From M3007 sp031425035 (GTDB lineage Bacteria; Bacteroidota; Bacteroidia; Chitinophagales; Saprospiraceae): a stretch of 64,000 nt of DNA. The stretch is from contig JANPIN010000103.1 of the NCBI GenBank assembly GCA_031425035.1, positions 89,555-153,554 of the forward strand, in the 5' to 3' direction. Below are positions 39,784 through 48,335 of the stretch, one piece after another. Position 1 is the first letter of the stretch. Each line of letters opens with the position of its first letter. The translations under genes were made by a program, and so were the position numbers. A model generated the notes under the pieces. It had not been told where the DNA came from. It ran no database searches and worked only from the letters and a program-made list of their open reading frames with translations.

Positions 39784-40206
39784 ATGCCAGCTTTTAGCAC
39801 TAAGCAATACGCATTTTCAGACATCCGCGTAGTCCTGTTGGGCCGCGACGTAGTTGGCCTGCAAGGCATCAGCTACTCGGTTAAAACGGACAAACAGGCG
39901 GTGTACGGCCGGGGCAATGAACCGCTGAGCATTCAGTCGGGAAATAAGGAATACAAAGGCACGATCATGTTACTCCAGTCGGAAGTGCAAGCCCTGGAGA
40001 CGGCTATCAGGTCCCTAAACCCGACCTATGATCTAACCAGCGTACCGTTCGACATCGTCGTGACCTACGGCGATGGCGCTGAATCTACCACGGACGTCGT
40101 CCAGGGCGTGGAAATCACCGAATACGAAAAGGGCATGAAACAGGAGGACAAGTTTGCAAAAATCGACTTGCCTTTCCTCGCCTTGGGCATCAAACGCGCA
40201 GCATAA
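39784..40206 (+). CDS. Tail tube protein
   Basis: The 140-residue protein has the features of phage tube proteins in this group: an early strand FSDIRVVLLGRDVVGLQGIS, YGRGNEPLSIQSGNKEYKGTI and FDIVVTYGDGAESTTDVVQG, then EITEYEKGMKQEDKFAKIDL. It follows the sheath and precedes the tail assembly chaperone, the standard order. A terminator follows, presumably partial, so that structural proteins upstream are made in excess. Confidence 0.85.
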   Translation: MPAFSTKQYAFSDIRVVLLGRDVVGLQGISYSVKTDKQAVYGRGNEPLSIQSGNKEYKGTIMLLQSEVQALETAIRSLNPTYDLTSVPFDIVVTYGDGAESTTDVVQGVEITEYEKGMKQEDKFAKIDLPFLALGIKRAA

Positions 40207-40230
40207 ATACCAACCATTTCGACTAAGAGC

Positions 40231-40266
40231 AAAAAGGGGCGGGCCGTTAGCCTTGCCCCTTTTTTA
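40231..40266 (+). terminator. Rho-independent terminator after the tail tube gene
   Basis: AAAAAGGGGC (40231-40240) pairs with GCCCCTTTTT (40255-40264) with a 14-base loop and a T-run. It splits the late operon between tube and chaperone genes. Downstream tail genes need either readthrough or another promoter; none is clear in the 38-base remainder. Confidence 0.85.
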
Positions 40267-40303
40267 TATCAAAATCACTTTTAAACACTAATTAAACAAC
40301 ATT

Positions 40304-40834
40304 ATGGCAACCGTTTCGGAAAAAGGGAATGACCAATTAGAAGTACGTTTCAACGATGGCCTGATCATCGTATTGAAGCGCCCAAACCGCGCGCAACTCA
40401 TGCAGGCGCTTTCGGCCACCATGCGCGATCCACTGGGTGGCGCGGATGTGATCCTGAAAAACAACCTGGTCGAAGGTGATAAGGCCAAATTGACCAACAA
40501 TACCGGCTACCTGCACCAGATCAATACCATCATCGATCAGATTTTCGGGCAGGTCTTCTGCCTCCTGGACTGGAAACAGGTCGAGGATAAGGATCAGGCG
40601 GTGATTGAATTCGTCGATGGCCTGAGCTGCACTTTGCGACCATTGACCCGCAGCGAATACAGCACCATTCAGATCCAAAGCCGTACCAGCCCGATCCGTG
40701 GCGTGGAAGACACCCTGCGCGTTGCCTGGATCAATGGTAGTGAGGAAATCAAGACCAGCGCCGGCCACCTACTCGGCCTGACTTCAGTGCTGAATGAATT
40801 CAGTGCCTACACCGGGGGAATCCTGGGAAACTGA
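40304..40834 (+). CDS. Tail assembly chaperone, short form (gpG-like)
   Basis: The 176-residue product (KGNDQLEVRFNDGLIIVLKRP, RAQLMQALSATMRDPLGGAD, TRSEYSTIQIQSRTSP) lies directly before the tape measure gene, the standard place of the two-part tail assembly chaperone. Its stop TGA (40832-40834) immediately follows a canonical slippery heptamer, so a share of ribosomes should shift to make the longer form. Confidence 0.85.
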   Translation: MATVSEKGNDQLEVRFNDGLIIVLKRPNRAQLMQALSATMRDPLGGADVILKNNLVEGDKAKLTNNTGYLHQINTIIDQIFGQVFCLLDWKQVEDKDQAVIEFVDGLSCTLRPLTRSEYSTIQIQSRTSPIRGVEDTLRVAWINGSEEIKTSAGHLLGLTSVLNEFSAYTGGILGN

Positions 40835-40856
40835 TCGGGGAGGCGGACGGCTCCCC
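40825..40856 (+). promoter_or_regulatory. -1 ribosomal frameshift signal: G GGA AAC plus hairpin
   Basis: The heptamer GGGAAAC (40825-40831) is in the X XXY YYZ register of the chaperone frame and is followed at once by TGA. After a 5-base spacer a 6-bp hairpin GGGGAG/CTCCCC (40837-40842 with 40851-40856, 8-base loop) can stall the ribosome. All three parts of a -1 frameshift cassette are present. Confidence 0.85.
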
Positions 40857-41004
40857 TGAAGAGAACCCGGTCGAGTATAACAACAGCCTACTTCAATATT
40901 ACCTGCACATCCAGGAGCCGGAAAAGTTGCCCGATCATCTTTGGGCGCTCAAACTGGCCCAGCTCCAACACATCCGTGAAGCGGAAGCAAAATCAAAATC
41001 GTAA
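40831..41004 (+). CDS. Frameshift extension of the tail assembly chaperone (gpT-like part)
   Basis: In the -1 frame the codons after the slip read LIGEADGSPEENPVEYNNSL and continue helically (QYYLHIQEPEKLPDHLWALKLAQLQ) for 57 codons to TAA at 41002-41004. There is no start codon of its own in a good position. The full fusion would be about 233 residues. In lambda-like and Mu-like phages the longer form recruits the tape measure protein, whose ATG overlaps this stop (TAATG). Confidence 0.82.
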   Translation: MIGEADGSPEENPVEYNNSLLQYYLHIQEPEKLPDHLWALKLAQLQHIREAEAKSKS

Positions 41005-42749
41005 TGGGCTTTAATTATATCATCGATCTGAATGTATTGAATGGCGGTGCTTTCGGCCAGCTGAGTAATCAGGCGGCCGGTTTCGAGAAACACCTGGACG
41101 GCATTCATGGAGATTTAAACCGGACTAACCGCGATTTAAACAGCGTAGGGACCACCGGGCGCAGCACCTTCGACGGCATGAGCAGCAGCGTAGGCCGCTG
41201 GGTGGCCGGGCTGGGCATTGCAGCGGCCACCCTGGGCAGTCTGCAAACTACGGCACAATCGCAAGGGCTGGAAAATGCAATAACCTTCGCCAGCGGGTCC
41301 GCTATCGAGGGCGCTAAAAACCTGGAATATTTGCGGCAAACGGCGGATCAACTGGGCCTAAGTTTACGGCCGGCGCAGGAAGGATTTAAAACGTTATCGG
41401 GTTCTTTAATTGGGACCGGCCTATCAGGGCAGCAGGCCCGAGACATTTTCCACGGGGTAGCGTCCGCATCCACGGCAATGGGTTTAACTGCTGATCAATC
41501 TACCGGTGCGTTCCTGGCGCTGGGCCAGATGGCCAGCAAAGGAAAGGTGCAGGCGGAAGAACTGCGGGGCCAGTTAGGGGAGCGGCTTTCAGGAAGTTTC
41601 TACTTGGCGGCTAAATCGATGGGTTACACTACAGTAGAATTTGATAAGATGTTGGAAACGGGCAAGGTGTTTTCCACTGACTTCCTACCCAAGTTTGCGG
41701 CCCAACTGGAAACCACGTTTGGAGCGCAAGCCCTGGCGAATGCAAACAGCGCAACGGCCAACTTTAACCGGATGGAAACCGCCATTTATGATTTAAAGGT
41801 TGGGTTGGGAACGGCTTTAATGCCGGTGGCGCTGGGACTGATAAGGGAAGTTTTAATCCCCGGTGCGCTTTGGATTGGTCGAAACGCTGATTTAATAATG
41901 GCCCTGGGTGAAGCCGTTGGAATATGGGTTGTAATGAGCAAAACGGCGGTTTTATGGCAAGGGCTTTGGACTGCGGGTGTGTGGGCAGCGAACGCGGCCC
42001 AACTTGCTTTTTCCGGGTCGCTGGGTGCATCCATTGTTTGGGCCCAGCTATCCACGGTGGTTACTGGCGGCTTTACTGCGGCGGTTGCGGCTTTAAATAC
42101 GGCGTTCTGGGCAAACCCTATTATGTGGGTTGTTGGTGGTCTGGCATTATTGGCTGTTGGCGTTGTGTATGCCTGGAATAAGTTTGAAGGGTTCCGAGGG
42201 TTTATTGTGGGCATGTGGGAAGCAATCAAAGAATTTGGCCGGTTAGTTTATGACTTTATGATTCAACCCTTGATGGGCGCGGGCAAAATTCTAGCCGGAG
42301 TGCTGTTTTTTAATCCTGAAATGGTTATGTCCGGGCTTTCAGATTTCGAGAAAACCGGCAAAGCATCTTCGGAATACCTTGGAGACAGTATGGCCACGTC
42401 ATTTACTAAAGGATGGAATGGCGGTATATCCGCTGCACCAATTGACCCGCTCAAAGTGTTTGGCGGCGGTGCTGATCAGCCCGGCGCGTTTTTCGACACT
42501 TTTGCCAACAACAATAATAAGCCAACCGCGCCTTATGATCCGTTGGCAAACAAGTCGAAAGAGCTGGGCAACTCGATCACCGGTGGTGGCCAGAAGAACG
42601 TGACGATCAACATCACGAAGCTGGTCGGCATCGAAAGCATGAACACCACGAACCTGAAGGAAGGCGCGGACGTCACCGGCGATATGATCCTGCAAAAGCT
42701 CATTCAATCGATCAATTCAGCGAATCAAGTCCAACTAAGCGGTGGCTGA
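41004..42749 (+). CDS. Tail tape measure protein
   Basis: The 581-residue protein has the usual tape measure N-terminal motif region: ALGQMASKGKVQAEELRGQLGERLSG (about 172-197) and FNRMETAIYDLKVGLGTALMPV. A central hydrophobic part follows with several membrane-type helices (about 285-420), which are thought to insert during DNA entry, then a Gly/Asn-rich tail. The modest length predicts a short contractile tail. The middle part is A/T-richer than the genes around it. Confidence 0.9.
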   Translation: MGFNYIIDLNVLNGGAFGQLSNQAAGFEKHLDGIHGDLNRTNRDLNSVGTTGRSTFDGMSSSVGRWVAGLGIAAATLGSLQTTAQSQGLENAITFASGSAIEGAKNLEYLRQTADQLGLSLRPAQEGFKTLSGSLIGTGLSGQQARDIFHGVASASTAMGLTADQSTGAFLALGQMASKGKVQAEELRGQLGERLSGSFYLAAKSMGYTTVEFDKMLETGKVFSTDFLPKFAAQLETTFGAQALANANSATANFNRMETAIYDLKVGLGTALMPVALGLIREVLIPGALWIGRNADLIMALGEAVGIWVVMSKTAVLWQGLWTAGVWAANAAQLAFSGSLGASIVWAQLSTVVTGGFTAAVAALNTAFWANPIMWVVGGLALLAVGVVYAWNKFEGFRGFIVGMWEAIKEFGRLVYDFMIQPLMGAGKILAGVLFFNPEMVMSGLSDFEKTGKASSEYLGDSMATSFTKGWNGGISAAPIDPLKVFGGGADQPGAFFDTFANNNNKPTAPYDPLANKSKELGNSITGGGQKNVTINITKLVGIESMNTTNLKEGADVTGDMILQKLIQSINSANQVQLSGG

Positions 42750-43350
42750 ACTTAACCTGACATTGGCGGGCCTCTTCCAGCAGGCTTTCGGTATTGGTCG
42801 CGGCAAACCCTACGACCCGGGCCAGGCGAAGCAACCAGCGATCCGGAAGGATAGCGGTTATGACAACCTGCCGCCAGCTGACGATGCGGAGGGGACGGAG
42901 TTCGTCCAGGTGCGCGAATCGCTGAACGCCCGGCTGCCGGATGGCCGGTCGATCTTTATGCCGATGCAGCTGGGTGGCGTACTGCTGCCCAACGAGCCGA
43001 GCATCAGCATCGCCAGCCGCAAGAACATTATCCAGACCGGTCTGGCTGGATCGACCCGGCGCGGCATGGTCAAAGAACTGATCAGCATAGAAGACTGGTC
43101 GGTGACGATCAGAGGGCTGGCCATCAACTTCGACAGTAAACTGGTGTACCCGGAGGATCAGGTGAAGGCCTTACGCGACTTGTACGAAAAGAATGAAGCC
43201 CTGGACGTAAAGTGCGCGCTGACCAATCTGCTGGGCATTTACCGGCTGGTGATCCTGGATTTTCAACTGCCCGAAATGATCGGGTATCAACACGTGCAGG
43301 CTTATCAATTCACCTGCGTATCTGACGAGGATTTCTTACTGGAGCTATAA
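42742..43350 (+). CDS. Tail/baseplate protein (DUF6046-like)
   Basis: Translation is set at GTG 42742, overlapping the end of the tape measure gene by 8 bases; the next in-frame ATG is far inside. The 202-residue product contains IFMPMQLGGVLLPNEPSISI, RRGMVKELISIEDWSVTIRG and YQHVQAYQFTCVSDEDFLLEL. It matches a Bacteroidota phage family placed after the tape measure. It is probably a LysM-anchored or hub-proximal baseplate component, by position. Confidence 0.7.
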   Translation: MAELNLTLAGLFQQAFGIGRGKPYDPGQAKQPAIRKDSGYDNLPPADDAEGTEFVQVRESLNARLPDGRSIFMPMQLGGVLLPNEPSISIASRKNIIQTGLAGSTRRGMVKELISIEDWSVTIRGLAINFDSKLVYPEDQVKALRDLYEKNEALDVKCALTNLLGIYRLVILDFQLPEMIGYQHVQAYQFTCVSDEDFLLEL

Positions 43351-44333
43351 TGTACGTACTGAGCGCTGACATACGGATCATCACTAAAACCGGCACCCTG
43401 AAGTTTACCCGGGTGAACGAGGTGCAGATCGTATCGTCCGCGAAGGTGCTGGAAGATACGGCCACGATCAAGATCCCGACAACTGCCCGGCTGGAGCGCT
43501 CCGGAGACTTCATATCTGAAGTAGAGACGGCCAAGGTGTTCGCGGTCGGTGACCAGGTGAGCATAAAGGTCGGTTACGACGGCAACCTGGTCGAAGAGTT
43601 CCGGGGATACGTGGCGAAGATCAACCCGGCGACGCCCCTGGAGATCGAGTGCGTGGACGCGGTTTGGCTGCTCCGGAGAAAGAACTGTAAAGCCAGTTTC
43701 AAAAACACCACGCTGAAGGCGCTGCTGAATTTCATCCTGGAGGGGACCGGCGTAGCGGTGAAAGGCGACATTCCGTCGATCTCGTTCAACGTGTTTTACC
43801 TGAAAAACGTGACGGCAGCCAGCGCGCTGCAAAAGCTGAAGGATGAATACGGCCTGACGATGTACCTGAAGAACTTCACGGAGCTGCACGTCGGCATTAC
43901 GAGCTTCACGGATAACGTGGTGGTGAAATACGGCCTGGGCCAGAACGTGATCGATAACGACTTGGAGTGGGTGAACGAAGATGACACCCGGATCAAGATC
44001 AAGGCGATCCACATCCGGAAGAACAACACGAAGGTGGAAAAGGAGACCGGCGACGCCGATGGCGAACTGCGGACGCTCTACTTCTACAACCTGGAGAGCG
44101 GCGCAGACCTGGAGAAAATGGCGCTGGCCGAGATCAGGAAGTACAAGTACAGCGGCTATAAAGGCGGCTTAACCACCTTTCTGCTGCCGGCTGTGAATGT
44201 GGGGAACGTGGCCCGGCTGACCGATCCGCTGTACGCTGATCGGGCCGGCAACTACCTGGTGGATAAGGTGGAAACGACGTATGGCACTGGCGGCGCCCGC
44301 CGAAAAGTATCACTGGGTTTAAAGGTTTCGTGA
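43350..44333 (+). CDS. Baseplate hub protein (gp44/gpD-like)
   Basis: The 327-residue protein has the fold pattern of P2 gpD / Mu gp44: KFTRVNEVQIVSSAKVLEDT, FAVGDQVSIKVGYDGNLVEEF then RGYVAKINPATPLEIECVDA (an OB-like barrel), a LysM-like middle part, and a C-terminal barrel with TDPLYADRAGNYLVDKVETTYG. It forms the hub at the tail tip. It starts in the previous stop (TAATG). Confidence 0.82.
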   Translation: MYVLSADIRIITKTGTLKFTRVNEVQIVSSAKVLEDTATIKIPTTARLERSGDFISEVETAKVFAVGDQVSIKVGYDGNLVEEFRGYVAKINPATPLEIECVDAVWLLRRKNCKASFKNTTLKALLNFILEGTGVAVKGDIPSISFNVFYLKNVTAASALQKLKDEYGLTMYLKNFTELHVGITSFTDNVVVKYGLGQNVIDNDLEWVNEDDTRIKIKAIHIRKNNTKVEKETGDADGELRTLYFYNLESGADLEKMALAEIRKYKYSGYKGGLTTFLLPAVNVGNVARLTDPLYADRAGNYLVDKVETTYGTGGARRKVSLGLKVS

Positions 44334-44887
44334 TGTCAGATCCTACAAGAGAATTTCAAGAGGCCTTGGACAAGTTCGTCCGCAGACGGGTAACCACGGT
44401 CATTTTCCCGGCGATCATTCAGTCCGTGGATCTGGAAACAATGACCTGCGACGTGCGCGACCTGGACGATCACGATCTGTTCGATGTTCGCCTGCGGGCG
44501 GATACTTCGGATTCGGATGGGTGGATACTGGTACCGAGCGTCGGCAGTTCCGTCCTGGTGGCCGACATCGGCAACAGCGAAACGGATTACTGCCTGGTTG
44601 GCACCAGTACGGTGAATAGTGTGACGGCCCTGGTGAATGGTACGCGGCTGGAGATCAAGCCCAATTGGGCGCTGGCCAGTATCGATACGGTCACTTTCCA
44701 GATCAAGGCGGACGGCCTGTACCTCAAAAAAGGCGCTGAGTCGCTCAAGAAAATACTGGACGATCTGATCGACCAGGTGAATTTATTAACGGTGACCTGC
44801 GCGGCGCCGGGCGCGCCCAGTACCGTGCCATTGAATAGTGCTGCTTTTACTGCCATCCGTACCCGGGTGGATAACCTGCTGAAATGA
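44333..44887 (+). CDS. Baseplate spike/assembly protein (gpV/gp45-like)
   Basis: ATG 44333 overlaps the hub stop (TGATG); a GTG just before it is less likely. The 184-residue product has an OB-fold-like N-terminal domain (FPAIIQSVDLETMTCDVRDL, GWILVPSVGSSVLVADIGNS) and a C-terminal beta/helical part. This is the usual layout of the central spike or baseplate V proteins. No metal-binding HxH tip motif is visible. Confidence 0.72.
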   Translation: MSDPTREFQEALDKFVRRRVTTVIFPAIIQSVDLETMTCDVRDLDDHDLFDVRLRADTSDSDGWILVPSVGSSVLVADIGNSETDYCLVGTSTVNSVTALVNGTRLEIKPNWALASIDTVTFQIKADGLYLKKGAESLKKILDDLIDQVNLLTVTCAAPGAPSTVPLNSAAFTAIRTRVDNLLK

Positions 44888-45171
44888 TCGACTTCCTTTT
44901 AGACGAATCCTTTGACCTGGCCTTTGCCGGTGGTGACCTGGTGACCGGCGAAAGCACCCGGCAGCACCAGCAGCTCCTGGTATTGATCGAAAAGGGCGAG
45001 CTGCGCGAATTCCCGACGCGGGGTGTGGGCGCGGCCTCCTGGTTGAATGATGACGTACAGTTTGGCGACTTCAACGGCGCGGTGAAGCGGGAATTTGAGG
45101 CGGACGGGATGACGGTGCTGCTGCTGAAGGGGAGCGGGTTTAATCTTCAAGTGGAGGCAATCTATGGCTAA
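44884..45171 (+). CDS. Baseplate wedge-type protein (gp25/gpW-like position)
   Basis: The 95-residue protein has an acidic N-terminus (MIDFLLDESFDLAFAGGDLVTG), a helix QHQQLLVLIEKGELREFPTRG, GVGAASWLNDDVQFGDFNG and a C-terminal strand. The order and size fit the gp25/gpW wedge slot between spike and gpJ. The sequence match is weak. It overlaps both neighbours by 4 to 8 bases. Confidence 0.6.
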   Translation: MIDFLLDESFDLAFAGGDLVTGESTRQHQQLLVLIEKGELREFPTRGVGAASWLNDDVQFGDFNGAVKREFEADGMTVLLLKGSGFNLQVEAIYG

Positions 45172-45448
45172 GACAATCGTGGTTCGACCAGGGCAGAGTT
45201 TGCCCGACATCGCTGTACAGTACGGCGGTGATCAGGAGGCCTGGGCAACCATCGCCGCACTGAATGGGCTGGCCCTGACGGCCGACCTGGTGGCCGGCCA
45301 GGTGCTGATCATTCCGGACGTTGCTCCGGATAAGCGAACAGCCGCCATATTCAAGCTGGGCAGGTTTTTCCCTGCATCCGGCGAAGTAGTGCCCTACGGG
45401 TCCGGCATCGGTTACTGGGGGATTGAATTTGACTTTTACGTAAGCTAA
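45164..45448 (+). CDS. LysM-type tail protein (gpX-like)
   Basis: The N-terminal 50 residues form a LysM-like module (VVRPGQSLPDIAVQYGGDQE, LNGLALTADLVAGQVLIIP), as in P2 gpX-type tail proteins that link sheath/tube ends to the baseplate. The C-terminal 40 residues are beta-rich. It overlaps the previous gene by 8 bases. Confidence 0.75.
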   Translation: MAKTIVVRPGQSLPDIAVQYGGDQEAWATIAALNGLALTADLVAGQVLIIPDVAPDKRTAAIFKLGRFFPASGEVVPYGSGIGYWGIEFDFYVS

Positions 45449-45450
45449 TA

Positions 45451-46287
45451 ATGGCCAGATCAATAGTAACCATCCAGGCGGAAATCATCGCCAACGTGCA
45501 AAGTGACGCAGTGCTGGGCGCTGGGCTGACCAGTACCAGCAGTACGGCTCAGTGGCGATTATGGACCCGCATTGTGGCGACAGCCATCTGGACGATGGAA
45601 GTGCTGTTTGATGTATTTACGGCGGAAACGCTGGCCCTGGTGGCTGCGCAAAAAGCGCATACCGTGCGCTGGTATCAGACCAAAGCCCTGGCGTTTCAGC
45701 TGGGCTATACGCTGATCCCGAACGGCGATACCTACGACAATACCGGCTTCGACGAGGACGAAATTGCCGATAGTAAGATCATTGCCCAGGCTGCGGCGGT
45801 TGAGTTCGGAGACATCCTGATCATTAAGGTGGCGCAGTTGCTCGGTGGTGATTTAGAACCGCTTTCAGTGGGTGATACGACTGCGGTGACCGCCTATTTC
45901 CAAGAGATTAAGGACGCAGGGGTAAAAATACTCGTGCGCTCCGTGGAAGCGGATCACCTGCGGGTTGTCGTGGATGTGTACTACGATGCCACGATCTTCG
46001 ACGATGCCGGCGCCCGGCTCGATGGTACGGCCGCTACACCTGTCCAGGACTCTGTGTATGCTTTCCTGCGTACCCTGCCGTTTGACGGACAGTTCATAAA
46101 AGCACATTTAACTGACGCCATGCAGGCCGTCCAGGGCGTGATCGTTCCGGAAATCCGGACTTGCCTGGCGCGGCGTGACGATGATCCCACCTTCGGATCA
46201 GTAGACGTGTTTTATCAACCATACAGCGGCTTTCTGAAGGTGTATGACCCCATGACGGACCTGGTACTAAACTTCATTGCTGCATAA
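45451..46287 (+). CDS. Baseplate J-like protein (Mu gp47-like)
   Basis: The 278-residue protein has the J-family layout: an N-terminal helical part (QWRLWTRIVATAIWTMEVLF), a central part TVRWYQTKALAFQLGYTLIP, and a C-terminal domain with VRSVEADHLRVVVDVYYDAT, LRTLPFDGQFIKAHLTDAMQ and IVPEIRTCL. It forms the outer wedge of the baseplate. The next ATG overlaps the stop (TAATG). Confidence 0.82.
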   Translation: MARSIVTIQAEIIANVQSDAVLGAGLTSTSSTAQWRLWTRIVATAIWTMEVLFDVFTAETLALVAAQKAHTVRWYQTKALAFQLGYTLIPNGDTYDNTGFDEDEIADSKIIAQAAAVEFGDILIIKVAQLLGGDLEPLSVGDTTAVTAYFQEIKDAGVKILVRSVEADHLRVVVDVYYDATIFDDAGARLDGTAATPVQDSVYAFLRTLPFDGQFIKAHLTDAMQAVQGVIVPEIRTCLARRDDDPTFGSVDVFYQPYSGFLKVYDPMTDLVLNFIAA

Positions 46288-46736
46288 TGTACGGCCTGGA
46301 CTTCAATAAGCTGATCCAATGGCTGCTGCCGGCAGCCATCCGCAAACCGAACATGATCGGTTGGCTGAACGCACTGCTGGCGCCAGCGCGGACGCTGCAC
46401 AGTACGTTCCTGCTGTTCTCGAATAATGTGCGGCTGGATCTGGAAATCACTGGCCAGGTGCGCGTCTTGGAGTTCCATTTAAACCGCCTATGGTCGCCGG
46501 AATTCAATCATATCTACATCACGGATTCGGTTTCTGCTGACCAGGTGTACATGTACCTGGAGAGCGAAAATCAGCCGCTTTATCTGCCAATATTCATCAG
46601 TGGCCAGGCTACTGATTTCACGGTCCACCTGCCTAATGATCTGCCGCCCAAAGAGGTGCAAATCCGGGCTTTCCTCAATAAGTACAAGCTGCCCACAAAG
46701 CGGTATGAACTGGTTTACGACATCATTGTAATATGA
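46287..46736 (+). CDS. Tail protein I-like (Mu gp48-like position)
   Basis: The 149-residue protein (LNALLAPARTLHSTFLLFSN, RVLEFHLNRLWSPEFNHIYI, PIFISGQATDFTVHLPNDLP) occupies the gpI/gp48 slot between gpJ and the fibres. The sequence family is not certain. It overlaps the next gene (ATGA). Confidence 0.7.
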   Translation: MYGLDFNKLIQWLLPAAIRKPNMIGWLNALLAPARTLHSTFLLFSNNVRLDLEITGQVRVLEFHLNRLWSPEFNHIYITDSVSADQVYMYLESENQPLYLPIFISGQATDFTVHLPNDLPPKEVQIRAFLNKYKLPTKRYELVYDIIVI

Positions 46737-47866
46737 ATTACATCGATCTATTTACCCAGCCGAACGGCTTCCCGCTGGAAGCAGATGCTACCCTGGGTTT
46801 TATGCAATCTGATTATCAAAGTTCTATAAAAGGGCTAGCCGCTTTCTTTGGAACTGGGGTAATAATTTCCGGTCTGGTGGAGGCTGGCGGCACGGCTTCG
46901 GAGGGCTGGATATTCTTGGGCGGTGACTTCATCCGCTTTGAAGGCGGGGCCATTCAGGCCACTTATGTGATCGCCGAAACCTGGGTGCAAAAGGCCAATG
47001 AAAGCGGCGTCCTGGTGGACCGGTATAAGACGAAAAAGGCCATGTTTGGCACGGGTGGAACGACATATAACTACGCAGATCTGCAACGCCTGGAGACGCT
47101 GCAGAACTTGCAGAATCGCATCCTGGACGTGGTGACTTTCGAGCCGGAAGTAGTGCTTTCCGGATGCGCGGTCAGCTCGGTAGATACCGGCGCTTTCACG
47201 CTGGCCATCGCGGCCGGTGTAGCTGTCATTAACCGGAAGTTCGTCACGGCGCCAGCTTATGCTGGCGGCTATCCAGTGTACTTAAAACTGGATGGAACGT
47301 GGACGAATACGGCGCCCGCTTCCAATTACATAGCCTTCAATCCATACACTTCGCAGCGCTACGCCGATGTAATTGCCCGCGCTGGTGCTCCGATAGGAGA
47401 CGTGAAAATGCAGGCAACTTTATCTACCAATTTCGACGGCACTGGCCTGGGCAAATGGTCGCTGAAAGGCTGGGCATTGTGCAACGGCGCCAACGGTACA
47501 TTCGACCTGCGTAGCCGCTTCGTGGTGGGCTATGATCCGCGCAATACGGACCCAGGCGGCAACATCTGGGATGTAGCCTACAACACGCCCGGCACTGCTG
47601 GTGGAGAGAAGCTGCACACGCTCAACGTGGCTGAAATGCCTGTTCACCGGCATGGTCCGGATACTATTACCGGTGGCCAGTATGGCACCGTTCGGAAGAC
47701 CATCGGAGGGGAATCATTGACCAGTGCTGCCCAGGACTCAGCCAGCTCCGGAACGGAACCGGATGTTACCGCTTCGCCCGCACCAATAGCTGAAGCAGGT
47801 GGCGGTGTAGCACACGAAAACCGGCCCCCTTTCCGGGTGCTGGTAATTATTCAACGTATCGTTTAA
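46733..47866 (+). CDS. Tail fibre protein with tail-collar-type C-terminus
   Basis: The 377-residue protein has a fibre-like middle part. Its C-terminal region matches phage tail collar domains: GKWSLKGWALCNGANGTFDL, RSRFVVGYDPRNTDPGG, then EKLHTLNVAEMPVHRHGPDT and HENRPPFRVLVIIQRIV. These domains bind metal through HxH motifs and form the receptor-facing fibre knob. It is probably a short fibre or the base of the long fibre. Confidence 0.85.
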   Translation: MNYIDLFTQPNGFPLEADATLGFMQSDYQSSIKGLAAFFGTGVIISGLVEAGGTASEGWIFLGGDFIRFEGGAIQATYVIAETWVQKANESGVLVDRYKTKKAMFGTGGTTYNYADLQRLETLQNLQNRILDVVTFEPEVVLSGCAVSSVDTGAFTLAIAAGVAVINRKFVTAPAYAGGYPVYLKLDGTWTNTAPASNYIAFNPYTSQRYADVIARAGAPIGDVKMQATLSTNFDGTGLGKWSLKGWALCNGANGTFDLRSRFVVGYDPRNTDPGGNIWDVAYNTPGTAGGEKLHTLNVAEMPVHRHGPDTITGGQYGTVRKTIGGESLTSAAQDSASSGTEPDVTASPAPIAEAGGGVAHENRPPFRVLVIIQRIV

Positions 47867-47879
47867 ACGGCTTTTAAAA

Positions 47880-48335
47880 ATGGCAAAGACCGCCCTTGAC
47901 ACTCTTAAAAGCTGGTTTGAAACCGGCGACCGGCCGACGCAAACCCAGTTCTGGAACTGGCTGGATAGCTTCGTCCATAAGGATGATACTATTGCTCAGT
48001 CACAGATCACGGGGCTTAGCACCTCGCTTTCCACCCTGGCGCCGCAAGCCGCCGTGGATGCGCTGAAAGCGATCACAGTCACCACTACGGGCAGCACCGT
48101 GGCCCAGAATATACCGGCTGGGACCATCATCCATAAAGTGCGTGTGAAGTCCACTGCTGGCATTACTTACAACCTGGGCACAACTGACGGCGGAACGCAG
48201 ATCATCGCGGCTCAGGCCATCCTGGCGAACGTGGCGAACATCGTGACCATCGATCTGGACAATGAAACTTTAACGACTATCCATTTTTCCGGGCTTTCCG
48301 GTACAACTAATATCAAAATCTACTTACAGCAATGA
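47880..48335 (+). CDS. Fibre-associated protein, 151 aa
   Basis: The N-terminal 45 residues (LKSWFETGDRPTQTQFWNWLDSFVHKDD) recur in Bacteroidota phage and injection-system fibre-attachment proteins. The remainder is beta-rich (GTIIHKVRVKSTAGITYNLG). It lies between the collar-type fibre and the large SGNH fibre, so a connector role is likely. The start is preceded by the TTTTAAAA element. Its stop overlaps the next ATG (ATGA). Confidence 0.7.
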   Translation: MAKTALDTLKSWFETGDRPTQTQFWNWLDSFVHKDDTIAQSQITGLSTSLSTLAPQAAVDALKAITVTTTGSTVAQNIPAGTIIHKVRVKSTAGITYNLGTTDGGTQIIAAQAILANVANIVTIDLDNETLTTIHFSGLSGTTNIKIYLQQ

